Assembly: GCA_021647785.1 (NCBI GenBank)
Contig: JAKIUC010000023.1
Span: 1-62,886, forward strand
Reading direction: 5' to 3'
Length of the DNA stretch: 62,886 nt
From: Melioribacteraceae bacterium
Lineage (GTDB): Bacteria > Bacteroidota > Ignavibacteria > Ignavibacteriales > Melioribacteraceae
The notes under the pieces were generated by a model, which worked only from the letters and a program-made list of their open reading frames with translations, ran no database searches and was not told the origin of the DNA. Within the stretch, counting starts at the first letter, position 1; each line of letters starts with the position of its first letter. Made by a program: the position numbers and the translations under genes. Shown one piece after another: positions 32,919 to 42,534 of this stretch.

Positions 32919-33596
32919 TTATAGATTAATCTCTTGACCATATTCCAAAATAATTGATTTCTTTCCTAACGCCTCAACCTTCGCTTTAAATTCATTAGGG
33001 CTTGCTTCAATTACCGGGAAAGTATTGTAATGCATAGGAATTGAAATATCTGCATTCAAAAACTCTACTGCTTTTACTGCATCATCCACTCCCATTGTAA
33101 AATTATCACCAATAGGTAGTAGTGCATAATCAATTTTGTTCATCTCACCTATTAGTTTCATATCAATAAATAATCCAGTATCGCCAGCGTGGTAAAGGGT
33201 TTTATCATCAGCAGTTATTAAAACACCAGCAGGCTCACCGCCATAATGATTATCTGGAGATAACGACCCATGATGAGCAATTGTAAATTTCACTCTTCCA
33301 AAATCGAAATTATAACCACCGCCAATATGCATATTGTGTGCATTCAATCCATTTGCAGCAGTATAATCTGCTAATTCATTTACAGCAATAATTGTTGCGT
33401 TACTCTCTTTTGCAATTTTAAAAGTATCGCCAAGATGATCGCCATGAGCGTGTGTTAAAATAATATAATCAGCTTTCACATCATCCGATTTTACTGGGGA
33501 TGTAGGATTTCCATCCAAAAAAGGATCAATTAAAATAACAGTTCCGCTATCGGTAGTTACTTGAAACGCAGAATGTGAAAAGTATCTAAGTCTCAT
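32919..33596 (-). CDS. UPF0173-type metallo-beta-lactamase fold hydrolase
   Basis: A 225-residue metal-dependent hydrolase. The metal ligands are seen in THAHGDHLGDT near residue 52, AHHGSLSPDN near 110, HAGDTGLF near 138 and the final PMHYNTFP near 192. The overall pattern (YFSHSAFQVTTDSGTVILID at the start) is that of the UPF0173/YtkL family, similar to UlaG-like lactonases and RNase Z-like proteins. Substrate not known. It stands alone on the minus strand, with a terminator-like hairpin behind it and 85 nt to the next gene upstream. Confidence 0.88.
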   Translation of the reverse strand: MRLRYFSHSAFQVTTDSGTVILIDPFLDGNPTSPVKSDDVKADYIILTHAHGDHLGDTFKIAKESNATIIAVNELADYTAANGLNAHNMHIGGGYNFDFGRVKFTIAHHGSLSPDNHYGGEPAGVLITADDKTLYHAGDTGLFIDMKLIGEMNKIDYALLPIGDNFTMGVDDAVKAVEFLNADISIPMHYNTFPVIEASPNEFKAKVEALGKKSIILEYGQEINL

Positions 33597-33681
33597 TTTT
33601 TGTTCCTATTTTTAAGTTTATAAATCAACTAATTCTATTTGTTCAATTTAATTATTTTTCAAATAAATAAATTATAAATGT

Positions 33682-34356
33682 TTAGTCTCTTTTTAATAAA
33701 ACCTTTATAAATCCGAAGATTGCTGCTATTGGCTTCATCTTACTCTTATTATCATTATAGATTGTTGGTATATCAACAAATCCTATTTTAAGATTATTAG
33801 AAGCAGCTTTTATTAACATTTCTGTTTCAGCTTCAAACCCAGTCTCAATGGGGAGTATATCTATAATCATATCTCTTTTAAAAGCACGATATCCACTTTG
33901 GCTATCCTTAATTTTTTCACCTATTTTTTTTGATAACAGCCAACTTGTTAATTTGTTACTAACAATTCGCTGAAAAGGCATTCCTTTCAATGTATGAAGT
34001 CTATTCCCCACAACAACATCATATTTTTTTAGTAATTTAATAAATTCCGGAATTTGCTCTGGAGTATGTTGTAAATCGCCATCCATAGTTACAATAAAAT
34101 CACAATCAGTTTCATTAGCTTTTAGGAGACCAACACGAAGTGAATAACCTTTACCATAATTTTTTGAATTTGTTATTAGTTCAACTTCAGCTTTTGCATC
34201 AAGCAACTCATAGCTTCCATCAGTTGAACCATCATCAACACAAATAATTTTCGAAACGTATGGTGAGACTTTCTCTATCAATTCATCTAAAAAATCTACT
34301 TCATTATAAACTGGAATGACTACGCAAATTCTACTTTGCTCTATTGAAGAGTTCAA
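33682..34356 (-). CDS. Family 2 glycosyltransferase, dolichyl-phosphate mannose synthase-like
   Basis: A 224-residue GT-A fold transferase: CVVIPVYNEVDFLDELIEKV at the N-terminus, nucleotide-binding CVDDGSTDGS near residue 38, and the catalytic TMDGDLQHTPEQIPEF near 88 (the DxD-like motif). QSGYRAFKRDM near 150 is typical of polyprenyl-phosphate sugar synthases of the DPM1 type. No C-terminal membrane helices, so it works as a soluble or peripheral enzyme at the inner membrane. It overlaps cdaA by 26 nt. Sugar donor and acceptor cannot be told from sequence. Confidence 0.85.
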   Translation of the reverse strand: MNSSIEQSRICVVIPVYNEVDFLDELIEKVSPYVSKIICVDDGSTDGSYELLDAKAEVELITNSKNYGKGYSLRVGLLKANETDCDFIVTMDGDLQHTPEQIPEFIKLLKKYDVVVGNRLHTLKGMPFQRIVSNKLTSWLLSKKIGEKIKDSQSGYRAFKRDMIIDILPIETGFEAETEMLIKAASNNLKIGFVDIPTIYNDNKSKMKPIAAIFGFIKVLLKRD

Positions 34357-35155
34357 ATATTCCTTTTACTCCCTTTTTTTGTGTGGGTTCAATTCTTTTG
34401 GATAAGTATTTTCTAACTGATTCCTTTGCCAATCCACGATAGAGTTTACCATCTTCGGCAATTGATATAGAACCAGTCTCTTCAGAAACAATTAAACAAA
34501 TTACATCTGCTTGCTCCGTTATTCCCAGTCCTGCTCTGTGCCTCATACCAAGTGGTAGTTTATCAAACGTTGTTGATTGTGATAATGGGAGAGTGCAGCG
34601 AGCAGCAAGAACAATGTTGTTCTTCATAATAACTGCACCATCGTGTAGAGGTGCACGTGGGAAGAATATAGAGCGGAGTAAGTTTGTGCTAACTTCTGCG
34701 TTTATTGGCTCTCCAGTATCAATAAAACTTTTAATTCCAACAGTTCTCTCTATAACTATTAAAGCTCCATGCTGATGCTGCGACATTTCAAATGCTGCCT
34801 GTGTTAAAATATCTGCAACACCATCCTCTGCAGTTTCTCCTCTAAAGAATTTTGAACCAAATGGTTTTTTCCCAAGTAGTAATAAAAATCTACGAATTTC
34901 TGGTTGGAATAAAATTATAAATGCAATTACCCAAATATCCGTTACTAATTTCAGCAACCATCCAAGTGCTTTAAGATTACCTGCTTGTGCAATAAAAGAG
35001 AAAAGTAGAACAACTATTAAACCAAGAAATATTTGGGAAGCAATAGTACCCTTAATAATTGTATAGATTTTATAGATTATAAATGTTACCAATGCAATAT
35101 CAATAAGATCGAGCATAGTAAATGACATAAAACCTATTTTAAATATCTCAAACAT
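34331..35155 (-). CDS. cdaA: Diadenylate cyclase CdaA (c-di-AMP synthase)
   Basis: A 274-residue membrane cyclase making c-di-AMP from two ATP. Three N-terminal hydrophobic helices (LIDIALVTFIIYKIYTII, SQIFLGLIVVLLFSFIA, LLKLVTDIWVIAFIILF) precede the DAC domain at about 110-230, which has the two catalytic motifs: PLHDGAVIMKNN near 178 and GMRHRAGLGITE near 208. The layout is that of CdaA/YbbP. It lies 6 nt downstream of folP and overlaps the glycosyltransferase, an operon arrangement common in Bacteroidota. c-di-AMP usually controls K+ and osmotic balance. Confidence 0.93.
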   Translation of the reverse strand: MFEIFKIGFMSFTMLDLIDIALVTFIIYKIYTIIKGTIASQIFLGLIVVLLFSFIAQAGNLKALGWLLKLVTDIWVIAFIILFQPEIRRFLLLLGKKPFGSKFFRGETAEDGVADILTQAAFEMSQHQHGALIVIERTVGIKSFIDTGEPINAEVSTNLLRSIFFPRAPLHDGAVIMKNNIVLAARCTLPLSQSTTFDKLPLGMRHRAGLGITEQADVICLIVSEETGSISIAEDGKLYRGLAKESVRKYLSKRIEPTQKKGVKGIFELFNRAK

Positions 35156-35161
35156 TCTATC

Positions 35162-36013
35162 CTAATTTAGTAAGTGTTTCAATTTTTTAAGCTGCACACC
35201 ATTTTTCACATTATGAGTACGAATAATTTTTACACCTTTATTTACTGCATCTGTTTCAAGAATAATTGTTGCAATATCTCTTTCATCAACTTCTAAATTT
35301 AATGATTTCCCTATGAGAGATTTTCTTGAAACACCAATCAACAAAGGAGTTTCTAAGTTTTGAAAATTAGTTAAATTTCTTAGCAATTCATAATTATGAT
35401 TTGTACTTTTCCCAAAGCCAATGCCAGGGTCAACAATTATAGAAGTTACACCATAACTTTTTGCAAATTTTATCTTCATTTCAAGATAGTTGTAAACTTC
35501 ATTAACAACATCTTTATAAGTTGGGTGTTGCTGCATTGTTCTCGGATTGCCTTGCATATGCATTATAACTACAGATGCACTATGCTCTTTTATCACTTCC
35601 AACATTTTGATATTCGAGAGTCCGGAAATATCATTAATTATTTTTGCACCACTCTCTAATGCAGTTTCGGCTACTTCTAATTTTGTTGTATCTATTGATA
35701 TTACTGTACTTGGTTTATATTTTATAATTTTTTCTATTGTTGGAATTGTATGTTTTATCTCTTCATCTATTGAAACTTCCTTTGCACCAGGGCGAGATGA
35801 TTCCCCACCAACATCAATAATATCAGCACCATCTTCAATCATTTCCAATGCGTGTTCTGTAGCAGAATTTATATTATTGTACTTCCCTCCGTCAGAAAAA
35901 GAATCTGGAGTAACATTAAGTATGCCCATCACGTAAAGTTGGTTATCTATTAAAAGTTTTTGATAGAAATTATTTGTCAATTTAGTTTCCAAATGAAAAG
36001 GGCTTAACAGCAA
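35162..36013 (-). CDS. folP: Dihydropteroate synthase
   Basis: A 283-residue TIM-barrel enzyme that joins p-aminobenzoate to 6-hydroxymethyl-7,8-dihydropterin diphosphate in folate synthesis. Motifs: MGILNVTPDSFSDGGKYN near residue 30, DVGGESSRPGAKEVS near 66, IVDPGIGFGKS near 195 and GVSRKSLIG near 228 with the terminal RTHNV for the last strand. The N-terminal ~25 residues are not conserved and could be shorter. Directly upstream of cdaA (6 nt). Confidence 0.95.
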   Translation of the reverse strand: MLLSPFHLETKLTNNFYQKLLIDNQLYVMGILNVTPDSFSDGGKYNNINSATEHALEMIEDGADIIDVGGESSRPGAKEVSIDEEIKHTIPTIEKIIKYKPSTVISIDTTKLEVAETALESGAKIINDISGLSNIKMLEVIKEHSASVVIMHMQGNPRTMQQHPTYKDVVNEVYNYLEMKIKFAKSYGVTSIIVDPGIGFGKSTNHNYELLRNLTNFQNLETPLLIGVSRKSLIGKSLNLEVDERDIATIILETDAVNKGVKIIRTHNVKNGVQLKKLKHLLN

Positions 36014-36101
36014 AGATAGAATACTGTCCTGTGTTATATTTATTTTTAATTCGTGAATTCTACCATATATATCACTTTGTGAGTGGCTTTCTTTTTTTAC
36101 A

Positions 36102-36755
36102 TTACGAAATCAATTTTTTCAATTCTGTCGAAGCTGCAGAAATATTATCTTCACCAAAAATAGATGAACCGGCAACAAAAATGTCGCATCCGGCTTTTGA
36201 GATTTTTTCAATATTTTTGGATGTAACACCACCATCAATTTCTATTTCGTAATTTAGATTTTTATCTTCTCTTATTTTTTTTAGTTCTTCAATTTTTTTG
36301 AGGGAAGATTCAATAAAACTCTGTCCTCCAAAACCCGGATTTACAGACATGACCAAAATATAATCGACAAATTCTAAAATATCATCTAATGTATTTACAG
36401 GGGTTGCTGGGTTTAGTACCACTCCAGCCTTTGCCCCAAGTTCTTTAATTCTTGAAATTGTTCTGTGCAGATGAACAACCTCCTCTTGATGGACGGAAAT
36501 ATAATCGGCACCAGCTTTTATAAAATCCTCAATAAAATTATCAGGGTCTTTAATCATTAAATGAACATCAATTGGTAATTTTGTAATTTTTCTAACAGCT
36601 TTTACAACAATAGGTCCAAATGTAATATTGGGTACAAATTTCCCATCCATAATATCGCAATGTATTATATCGGCACCCCCAATTTCTACTAACCTAATTT
36701 GCTCTGCAAGATAGGAAAAATCTGCTGCTAATATTGATGGAGCTATTTTTTTCAT
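36102..36755 (-). CDS. rpe: Ribulose-phosphate 3-epimerase
   Basis: A 217-residue TIM barrel interconverting ribulose-5-phosphate and xylulose-5-phosphate in the pentose phosphate pathway. Conserved elements: APSILAADFSYL at the start, HCDIMDGKFVPNITFGP near residue 33 (catalytic Asp and metal His), DVHLMIKDPDNF near 64, VMSVNPGFGGQSF near 138 and EIDGGVTSKN near 172 with the second catalytic Asp. It follows the PASTA protein by 4 nt on the same strand, so both are probably transcribed together. Confidence 0.95.
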   Translation of the reverse strand: MKKIAPSILAADFSYLAEQIRLVEIGGADIIHCDIMDGKFVPNITFGPIVVKAVRKITKLPIDVHLMIKDPDNFIEDFIKAGADYISVHQEEVVHLHRTISRIKELGAKAGVVLNPATPVNTLDDILEFVDYILVMSVNPGFGGQSFIESSLKKIEELKKIREDKNLNYEIEIDGGVTSKNIEKISKAGCDIFVAGSSIFGEDNISAASTELKKLIS

Positions 36756-36759
36756 TCAC

Positions 36760-37491
36760 TTACCTTTTACTTTTAGAAATTACAATATCAACACTTTCAC
36801 CAATGTTTAGTAGAAAATCTTGACTTGGAGTTTGACTTACAATTGTATTTGGCAGCAATGATGGAGAAGATATATACGATTTTTCACCTAATTTTAAATT
36901 AGAGTGTTGCAAAATTCTAACTGCTGCCTTTACCGATTTTCCAATTAAATTTGGTACACGTACCATTCCTGATTGTGGACCAATACTAATTTTTAAATCA
37001 ACAGAATCCCCTTTCTCCAATTTATGTTCCAAAAGATATTCTTGTTCAACAACTATTCCCATCGGCATTTCAGAAAGTATTTCCTCTACTTTACCAACAA
37101 AAAGACCAAGCCTCTCTATATTTACACGTGCATCTCTTAAAGTTTTATTTACTACCTGTGGCATCTTAACCAATGGTTCGCCACCACTAATATGAATATA
37201 AACTCTCCTATTTTCCTTAACCATAGTACCTGAATATGGTTTCTGAAATATTACTTCATCCGTTTCATATCTGCTATCATATCTCGGACCCACTTCTACC
37301 GGTGTTAAATTTAATGCTTCTAATCTTCTAATTGCATCCATTTTATTTAACCCAACTACATTTGGTAACTCTACTTCATTAGATTCAACAATTGAGGGCA
37401 TTAAATAATTGTTTACTCCAAAAAATGCACCTACAAAAATTACTGTTAGAATAAAGCCTATAATAATGAGTTTTTTTATTATTTTTTTCAT
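36760..37491 (-). CDS. Membrane-anchored PASTA-domain protein
   Basis: A 243-residue protein with one N-terminal TM helix (KLIIIGFILTVIFVGAFFGV) and three PASTA domains at about 40-105, 108-172 and 177-241. Each starts with the usual P.V.G......A...L pattern (LPNVVGLNKMDAIRRLEAL; MPQVVNKTLRDARVNIERLG; VPNLIGKSVKAAVRILQHSN). PASTA domains bind peptidoglycan fragments in kinases and penicillin-binding proteins. No kinase or transpeptidase domain is attached, so it is a stand-alone cell-wall sensor or scaffold of unknown partner. Gene order PASTA-rpe is usual in related bacteria. Confidence 0.88.
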   Translation of the reverse strand: MKKIIKKLIIIGFILTVIFVGAFFGVNNYLMPSIVESNEVELPNVVGLNKMDAIRRLEALNLTPVEVGPRYDSRYETDEVIFQKPYSGTMVKENRRVYIHISGGEPLVKMPQVVNKTLRDARVNIERLGLFVGKVEEILSEMPMGIVVEQEYLLEHKLEKGDSVDLKISIGPQSGMVRVPNLIGKSVKAAVRILQHSNLKLGEKSYISSPSLLPNTIVSQTPSQDFLLNIGESVDIVISKSKR

Positions 37492-37914
37492 TTTTAAATC
37501 AATACTTTTCTGAAACTACTGAATCCCAATTAAATGGTAGTTTTATTTTTTAAATATATTAAATGATGTTTTCTTAGACAAACTGATAATATTTTTACAC
37601 AAACTATTTTAATATTTGAAAACTTATTCCTATTTTATTAAGATGTGTTTTAAAAGGAAAGTACATACAAAATAATTGTTACGTTTACTTGATTCAATTT
37701 GAATGTTATACCGACAATGAAATGGTTTTCGTCTGTGAGACTTCTTTGGAGGATTTTGAAAGTAAATGTTGTCGGTATATAACAATCCCGCTATGCGGGA
37801 TGTTGTATATATATACAGCCAAGATTAGTATTAATTCTTGGAACTATTTTTTATCAGTATGCCTCTAATTTACTTTTCTTTAAAAGCTAAACTTAATTCA
37901 AATTAGGAGATACT
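37492..37914. other. Divergent intergenic region with dispersed repeat
   Basis: 423 nt between the PASTA protein and a POT transporter. The middle is the repeat 37707-37816; the last bases contain TAGGAGATACT just before the transporter ATG, a good ribosome site. No gene seen. Confidence 0.6.
37707..37816 (+). repeat. TACCGACAA-ended dispersed repeat, copy 2
   Basis: TATACCGACAA (37707-37717) and TTGTCGGTATA (37769-37779) form one hairpin; AACAATCCCGC / GCGGGATGTT forms a second. Same frame as 20941-21048 in inverse orientation, with different inner sequences. Confidence 0.7.
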
Positions 37915-39417
37915 ATGTTTAAAAATCATCCGAAGGGACTCTCTGTTCTCTTCTTTACAGAAATGTGGGAAAGATTTGGCTTCTACACAATGCTTTCAAT
38001 TTTTGTATTTTATTTACAGGAAAGTTTTGGTTGGGACCAAGCCGAAGTAACAAATATTTATGGGATATTTCTTGCTGGTGTTTACTTTACACCAATAGTT
38101 GGGGGCTGGTTAGCCGATAATGTACTTGGCTACGGTAAAACAATTACACTTGGTGCAATAACTATGGGTCTTGGATATGCCATGATGGCAATACCTACCG
38201 ACCAACCCTATTTACTATTTGTGGCTCTTGCAGTTGTTGCAATAGGCAATGGATTATTCAAAGCAAATATTTCTGTGTTAGTTGGTAATTTATATAACCA
38301 TTCACAATCATCTTTAAAAGATTCTGGATTTAATATATTTTATATGGGAATTAACATTGGTGCATTCTATGCTCCATTTGCTGCTGTTGGCATTAAAAAT
38401 TTCTTTGTGGATAATTATGGTGCAACAATGGCTCAAGGTTATAACGCTGGTTTCGCTGTTGCTGCTGCCGGAATGGTAATTTCAATAATAATTTTTACAC
38501 TATTTAGAAACTATTATGCTGATGCAGATTATCAATCAAAAAATGTTACAAATAATGAAAAAGATGTTGTGCTTACTAAGGAACAAGAGAAAAGCAGAAT
38601 TTATGCTCTACTAACAATTTTTGGAATTGTAATATTTTTCTGGATGGCTTTCCATCAAAATGGTGCAGCTCTTTCTCTTTTTGCTAGAGATTACACTCAC
38701 CCGGAAGTTGGTAAATATGTTTTCCTACTTTTTGATATCATTGGGCTGCATGCACTTCTCTTTATAATACTCGGTGGGGCTGCGGCATTAAAGAAAACTG
38801 CAACATCAAAAACAAAATTGATAGGTACCGGTTTTGCTGTAGTTGGCTTGGCTACTTTGCTTTATAAAATAAATACTTTACCTGAAACTGGTTCAATATC
38901 CCCTGAGCAATTCCAAGCCTTTAATCCTATGTTCATTGTTTTAATGACTCCGGTAGTGCTTGGGATATTTGCAATACTAAACAGACGTGGAAAAGAACCA
39001 TCAGCACCTGCTAAAATTGGTATTGGTATGTTAATTACTGCCTTTGCGTATGTTATTATGCTTGTTGCTTCAATCGGGTTAGCTCCAGTTTATTCATTAG
39101 ATGGCGGAACTTCTGCAATTACAGTTTCACCGTTTTTCTTAATCGGAACATATTTTACACTCACAATTGCTGAACTTCACTTAAGCCCTATGGGACTTTC
39201 GTTTGTATCCAAAGTTGCTCCTCCTAAAATGAAAGGATTACTAATGGGCGGTTGGTTTGGTGCAACTGCAATTGGTAACTACCTTGCAGGATTTGTTGGA
39301 AGGTTTTATCAAGAATGGGAAATGTGGCAATTCTTCTTACTCCTTATTTTCTTTGCATCACTTGCAGCTTTAATGGTTGTTGCAACCTTAAAGCGATTGA
39401 AAAAAGCTACAGAATAA
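37915..39417 (+). CDS. POT/PTR2-family proton-coupled oligopeptide transporter
   Basis: A 500-residue transporter with about 14 hydrophobic segments. The N-terminus carries the family motif FFTEMWERFGFYTMLSIFVF (ExxERFxYY-type) at residues 14-33, followed by GIFLAGVYFTPIVGGWLADN and the conserved FNIFYMGINIGAFYAP. It lacks close similarity to the POT member at 23734 and belongs to the more classical peptide-transporter group. TAGGAG lies 5 nt before the ATG, and a strong intrinsic terminator follows 22 nt after the stop, so it is a single-gene transcript. Confidence 0.92.
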   Translation: MFKNHPKGLSVLFFTEMWERFGFYTMLSIFVFYLQESFGWDQAEVTNIYGIFLAGVYFTPIVGGWLADNVLGYGKTITLGAITMGLGYAMMAIPTDQPYLLFVALAVVAIGNGLFKANISVLVGNLYNHSQSSLKDSGFNIFYMGINIGAFYAPFAAVGIKNFFVDNYGATMAQGYNAGFAVAAAGMVISIIIFTLFRNYYADADYQSKNVTNNEKDVVLTKEQEKSRIYALLTIFGIVIFFWMAFHQNGAALSLFARDYTHPEVGKYVFLLFDIIGLHALLFIILGGAAALKKTATSKTKLIGTGFAVVGLATLLYKINTLPETGSISPEQFQAFNPMFIVLMTPVVLGIFAILNRRGKEPSAPAKIGIGMLITAFAYVIMLVASIGLAPVYSLDGGTSAITVSPFFLIGTYFTLTIAELHLSPMGLSFVSKVAPPKMKGLLMGGWFGATAIGNYLAGFVGRFYQEWEMWQFFLLLIFFASLAALMVVATLKRLKKATE

Positions 39418-39438
39418 AATTGATATTAAAGCTATAAT

Positions 39439-39470
39439 AAAAGACCCAACTTCTATAAGTTGGGTCTTTT
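39439..39470 (+). terminator. Intrinsic terminator of POT transporter
   Basis: Perfect 14-bp stem AAAAGACCCAACTT / AAGTTGGGTCTTTT with a 4-nt loop, ending in a run of T. Clear rho-independent terminator. Confidence 0.92.
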
Positions 39471-39620
39471 TTGAATCAATAGAGATTATCCCCCCACCTT
39501 CTTTGCAATAATTTTTTATGATTTTGCAAGTTCCATAACTGTATCAATCGATAATGAAATATTAAATTTAAAATGATTTCATTATATTTAAATATGTAAT
39601 AAAATTTAAGGAGTATCCCT

Positions 39621-40886
39621 ATGTTAGATTCCATCTGCATCTTTGAGGATAAAGGTTATTCTAATTTGCAGCCTCTTGTTTACTTTCGCCCTCCTTGCGA
39701 ATTGTTAAACGGAATTTTAACTTTACGAGAAAAAATCACACACTACATACCAACAGAATCTGTTACAATTCACACAAGAAAATATTTAGAGAAGTTAGTT
39801 CAAAAAGATAATCCAACCATACTTGTAAACTCGTTAAATCAAAAATCAAATAGTTCTCTTTTTATTAATGGTAGAGTTGTTGCCGATAAAAACTTGGCAG
39901 AGATATTGAATTTCATCGATAGAGATACTCTTTTTACAAACGGTAGTGAAATTGTAGCTGCAAAAGTAAGTGGCAATAATTTGGATAAATTTAAGAAGGA
40001 TTTACCAGAGTTTTTTTCAACTTCTGATTTTGAAAATCTTGAAACAAAACATATTGAAGCAAAGATTATTAAATATCCTTGGGATATGGTATTAAAAAAC
40101 AGCGACGAAATTATCAAAGATTTTGAATTGCTTGTTAATAGAAATGCAGAAATGATTTTAGGTGAAATTTATGAGAACGTAACTTTTATAAATAAACAAG
40201 ATATTTTTATTGATGAAGGTAGCAAAATAAAACCCGGTGTTGTAATTGATGCAGAAGAAGGTCCAATATATATTGGAAAAAATGTAACAATTATGCCTAA
40301 TGCAGTTGTTGAAGGACCTTGTTATATTGGAGATAATTCTAAAATAAAAGTTATGGCAAAGATTTATGAGGGTACAAGTATCGGTCCAGTTTGTAAAGTT
40401 GGTGGTGAAGTTGAAGAATCAATCATTCACTCTTATTCCAACAAGCAGCACGATGGATTTTTAGGGCATGCTTACCTTGGGCAATGGGTTAATCTTGGTG
40501 CAGACACAAATAATAGTGATTTAAAAAACAATTACGGAAATGTAAAAGTTATTATAAACGATGGTGAACCTATTGATAGTGGTTCTATGTTTGTTGGGCT
40601 TACTATGGGTGATCATTCAAAGACCTCAATAAATACAATGATTAATACTGGAACTGTAATCGGTATATCAACTAATATTTTTGGAGTTGGTTTCCCCGAA
40701 AAATATGTTCCCTCGTTCGGATGGGGTGGTTCAGATTCATTAACTACTTTTCAATTAGAGAAAAGTATGGAAGTTGCTAAAAAAGTTATGGAACGAAGAG
40801 ATAAAGAATTCACCTCAATAGAGGAAGATGTCTTTAAAAAAGTATTTCAATTAACCTTAGATGAAAGAGTTCGTAAAAATATGTAA
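39621..40886 (+). CDS. Alternative Bacteroidetes-type GlmU-like sugar nucleotidyltransferase/acetyltransferase
   Basis: A 421-residue protein. The N-terminal half (CIFEDKGYSNLQPLVYFRPP, CELLNGILTLREKI) is a degenerate nucleotidyltransferase domain. From about residue 195 it becomes a left-handed beta-helix of hexapeptide repeats (IDEGSKIKPGVVIDAEEGPI, IYIGKNVTIMPNAVVEGPCY, IGDNSKIKVMAKIYEGTSIG). A GlmU family of this type replaces classical GlmU in Bacteroidetes/Chlorobi, making UDP-GlcNAc from glucosamine-1-phosphate. Start at ATG after AGGAG. NagB follows, which acts in the opposite, degradative direction on amino sugars. The role is inferred from family resemblance. Confidence 0.75.
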   Translation: MLDSICIFEDKGYSNLQPLVYFRPPCELLNGILTLREKITHYIPTESVTIHTRKYLEKLVQKDNPTILVNSLNQKSNSSLFINGRVVADKNLAEILNFIDRDTLFTNGSEIVAAKVSGNNLDKFKKDLPEFFSTSDFENLETKHIEAKIIKYPWDMVLKNSDEIIKDFELLVNRNAEMILGEIYENVTFINKQDIFIDEGSKIKPGVVIDAEEGPIYIGKNVTIMPNAVVEGPCYIGDNSKIKVMAKIYEGTSIGPVCKVGGEVEESIIHSYSNKQHDGFLGHAYLGQWVNLGADTNNSDLKNNYGNVKVIINDGEPIDSGSMFVGLTMGDHSKTSINTMINTGTVIGISTNIFGVGFPEKYVPSFGWGGSDSLTTFQLEKSMEVAKKVMERRDKEFTSIEEDVFKKVFQLTLDERVRKNM

Positions 40887-41073
40887 TGCCTTGTATAATA
40901 TTTGCAGCATTTTTTATTATAAAAGTTATGTTTTATTTTATATCTAATAATTTAGAAAATTGCTCTATTGTTTCATTGCTTCATTGTTAAAAGATTGTAA
41001 ACCAACTATTGAGCAAAGTAAGCATAGTGAAATATTAATATCCCTAATCTATAACTTAATTTACGAGGAAAAT

Positions 41074-41886
41074 ATGAGATTAATTATTCAGCCAAATTAC
41101 GAAAAAGTTTCTAAATGGGTAGCAAATTATGTGGCAAAAAGAATTATCGATTTCAAACCAACAGTTAGAAAACCATTTGTACTCGGCTTGCCTACTGGCT
41201 CTTCTCCAATTGGAATGTACAAAGAACTAATAAAATTGTACGAGAAAGATATTGTCTCATTCAAAAATGTTGTAACATTTAATATGGATGAATATGTGGG
41301 TATAGCTGAAAATCACCCTGAAAGTTATCATTCTTTTATGTGGAATAATTTTTTCAACCATGTCAATATTTTAAAGAAAAATATAAATATCTTAAATGGA
41401 AATGCACGAAATCTGGAAAAAGAGTGCGAAAATTATGAGAAGAAAATTAGAAAATATGGAGGAATACATCTCTTTATTGGGGGAATTGGACCCGATGGAC
41501 ATATTGCTTTTAATGAACCAGGCTCTTCCCTTTCATCTCTAACCCGTGTTAAAACATTAACTCAGGATACAATTATTGCAAACTCTCGGTTCTTCGATAA
41601 TGATTTATCAAAAGTTCCAAAAACTGCACTCACTGTTGGTGTAAAAACTGTTCTCGATTCTGATGAAGTTTTAATTATTATAACCGGACACAACAAAGCT
41701 CGTGCATTAGATAAAGTGGTTGAAGAGGGTGTAAATCATATGTGGACTGTTAGCTCACTTCAAACACATCCAAAAGGAATTATTGTATGTGATGATTATG
41801 CAACATGGGAAATTAAGGTTGGTACTGCTGCCTATTTTAAAGATATTGAATCGGATAATTTAGACCCAAGTTCACTACTTAAATAG
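41074..41886 (+). CDS. nagB: Glucosamine-6-phosphate deaminase
   Basis: A 270-residue enzyme converting glucosamine-6-phosphate to fructose-6-phosphate and ammonia. The ATG at 41074, preceded by CGAGGAAAAT, gives the usual family length (about 266) and the usual start [17 protein letters not shown]; a longer frame to 40960 adds unconserved residues. Motifs: [16 protein letters not shown] near 35, FNMDEYVGI near 69, the [18 protein letters not shown] loop near 134 with the catalytic Asp/His, and [10 protein letters not shown] near 205. It follows the GlmU-like gene by about 190 nt. Confidence 0.95.
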   Translation: MRLIIQPNYEKVSKWVANYVAKRIIDFKPTVRKPFVLGLPTGSSPIGMYKELIKLYEKDIVSFKNVVTFNMDEYVGIAENHPESYHSFMWNNFFNHVNILKKNINILNGNARNLEKECENYEKKIRKYGGIHLFIGGIGPDGHIAFNEPGSSLSSLTRVKTLTQDTIIANSRFFDNDLSKVPKTALTVGVKTVLDSDEVLIIITGHNKARALDKVVEEGVNHMWTVSSLQTHPKGIIVCDDYATWEIKVGTAAYFKDIESDNLDPSSLLK

Positions 41887-41910
41887 CAAATTTTACTATT
41901 TGTCTAATTC

Positions 41911-41943
41911 AGATATAGCATTTATTGAAAAAATGCTATATCT
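41911..41943 (+). terminator. Terminator-like hairpin after nagB
   Basis: 13-bp perfect stem AGATATAGCATTT / AAATGCTATATCT with a 7-nt loop, 25 nt after the stop. The T-run is short, so termination is probable but not certain. Confidence 0.6.
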
Positions 41944-42012
41944 TTAAAATGTTATATAAATCGACTTTATTCAATCTGATTTCAATTTTCTCTCAATTTT
42001 TAAGGAGTAAAT

Positions 42013-42480
42013 ATGTTTACCGCAGAAAATATTATTAATGAAAAGAGCCATGATATAATTTCAACCTCGCCAGATTCGACTGTAGCTGATGCATTAAAAA
42101 TTATGCTTGAGAAAAAAATTGGTGCAATTGCCATCAAAGATGGAGATAAATTTGTAGGAATTTGGACTGAGAGAGATTTAATGCTTAATGTTGTAACTGA
42201 AGGATTTTTCTCAAAAACTTCTAAAATAAAAGATTTTATGTCAAAAGATTTAAAAACTGCACAATTTGATGAATCGGTTTTTGCATTGCAGGATAAAATG
42301 CTCGGTGAAAGAATTAGGCATTTATTTATTGTAAAAGAAGATAAAATAATTGGTATTCTTTCAACTGGTGATATTATTAAAACCATCTTAAATGATAAAA
42401 ATAAAGAGTTGAAAGACTTAAATGCAATTGTAAATTTTGATTATTACGAAAATTGGAAATTTAATAAAAAGAAGAAATAA
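42013..42480 (+). CDS. Two-CBS-domain protein
   Basis: A 155-residue protein made only of a tandem CBS pair (Bateman module): first CBS at about 8-62 (DIISTSPDSTVADALKIMLE, ending GIWTERDLMLNVV) and second at about 75-130 (DLKTAQFDESVFALQDKML, ending GILSTGDIIKTIL). Such modules bind adenine nucleotides such as AMP, ATP or c-di-AMP and regulate a partner. Here the partner is not attached and the neighbours give no hint. The CBS TERD and STGD ends are nucleotide-ribose contacts. AAGGAG precedes the ATG. A hairpin with T-run follows. Confidence 0.88.
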   Translation: MFTAENIINEKSHDIISTSPDSTVADALKIMLEKKIGAIAIKDGDKFVGIWTERDLMLNVVTEGFFSKTSKIKDFMSKDLKTAQFDESVFALQDKMLGERIRHLFIVKEDKIIGILSTGDIIKTILNDKNKELKDLNAIVNFDYYENWKFNKKKK

Positions 42481-42534
42481 ATAGGAAGTATGCTTTAAGT
42501 ATTACTCTTTCTTCACAACAAGTATTTAACAATT

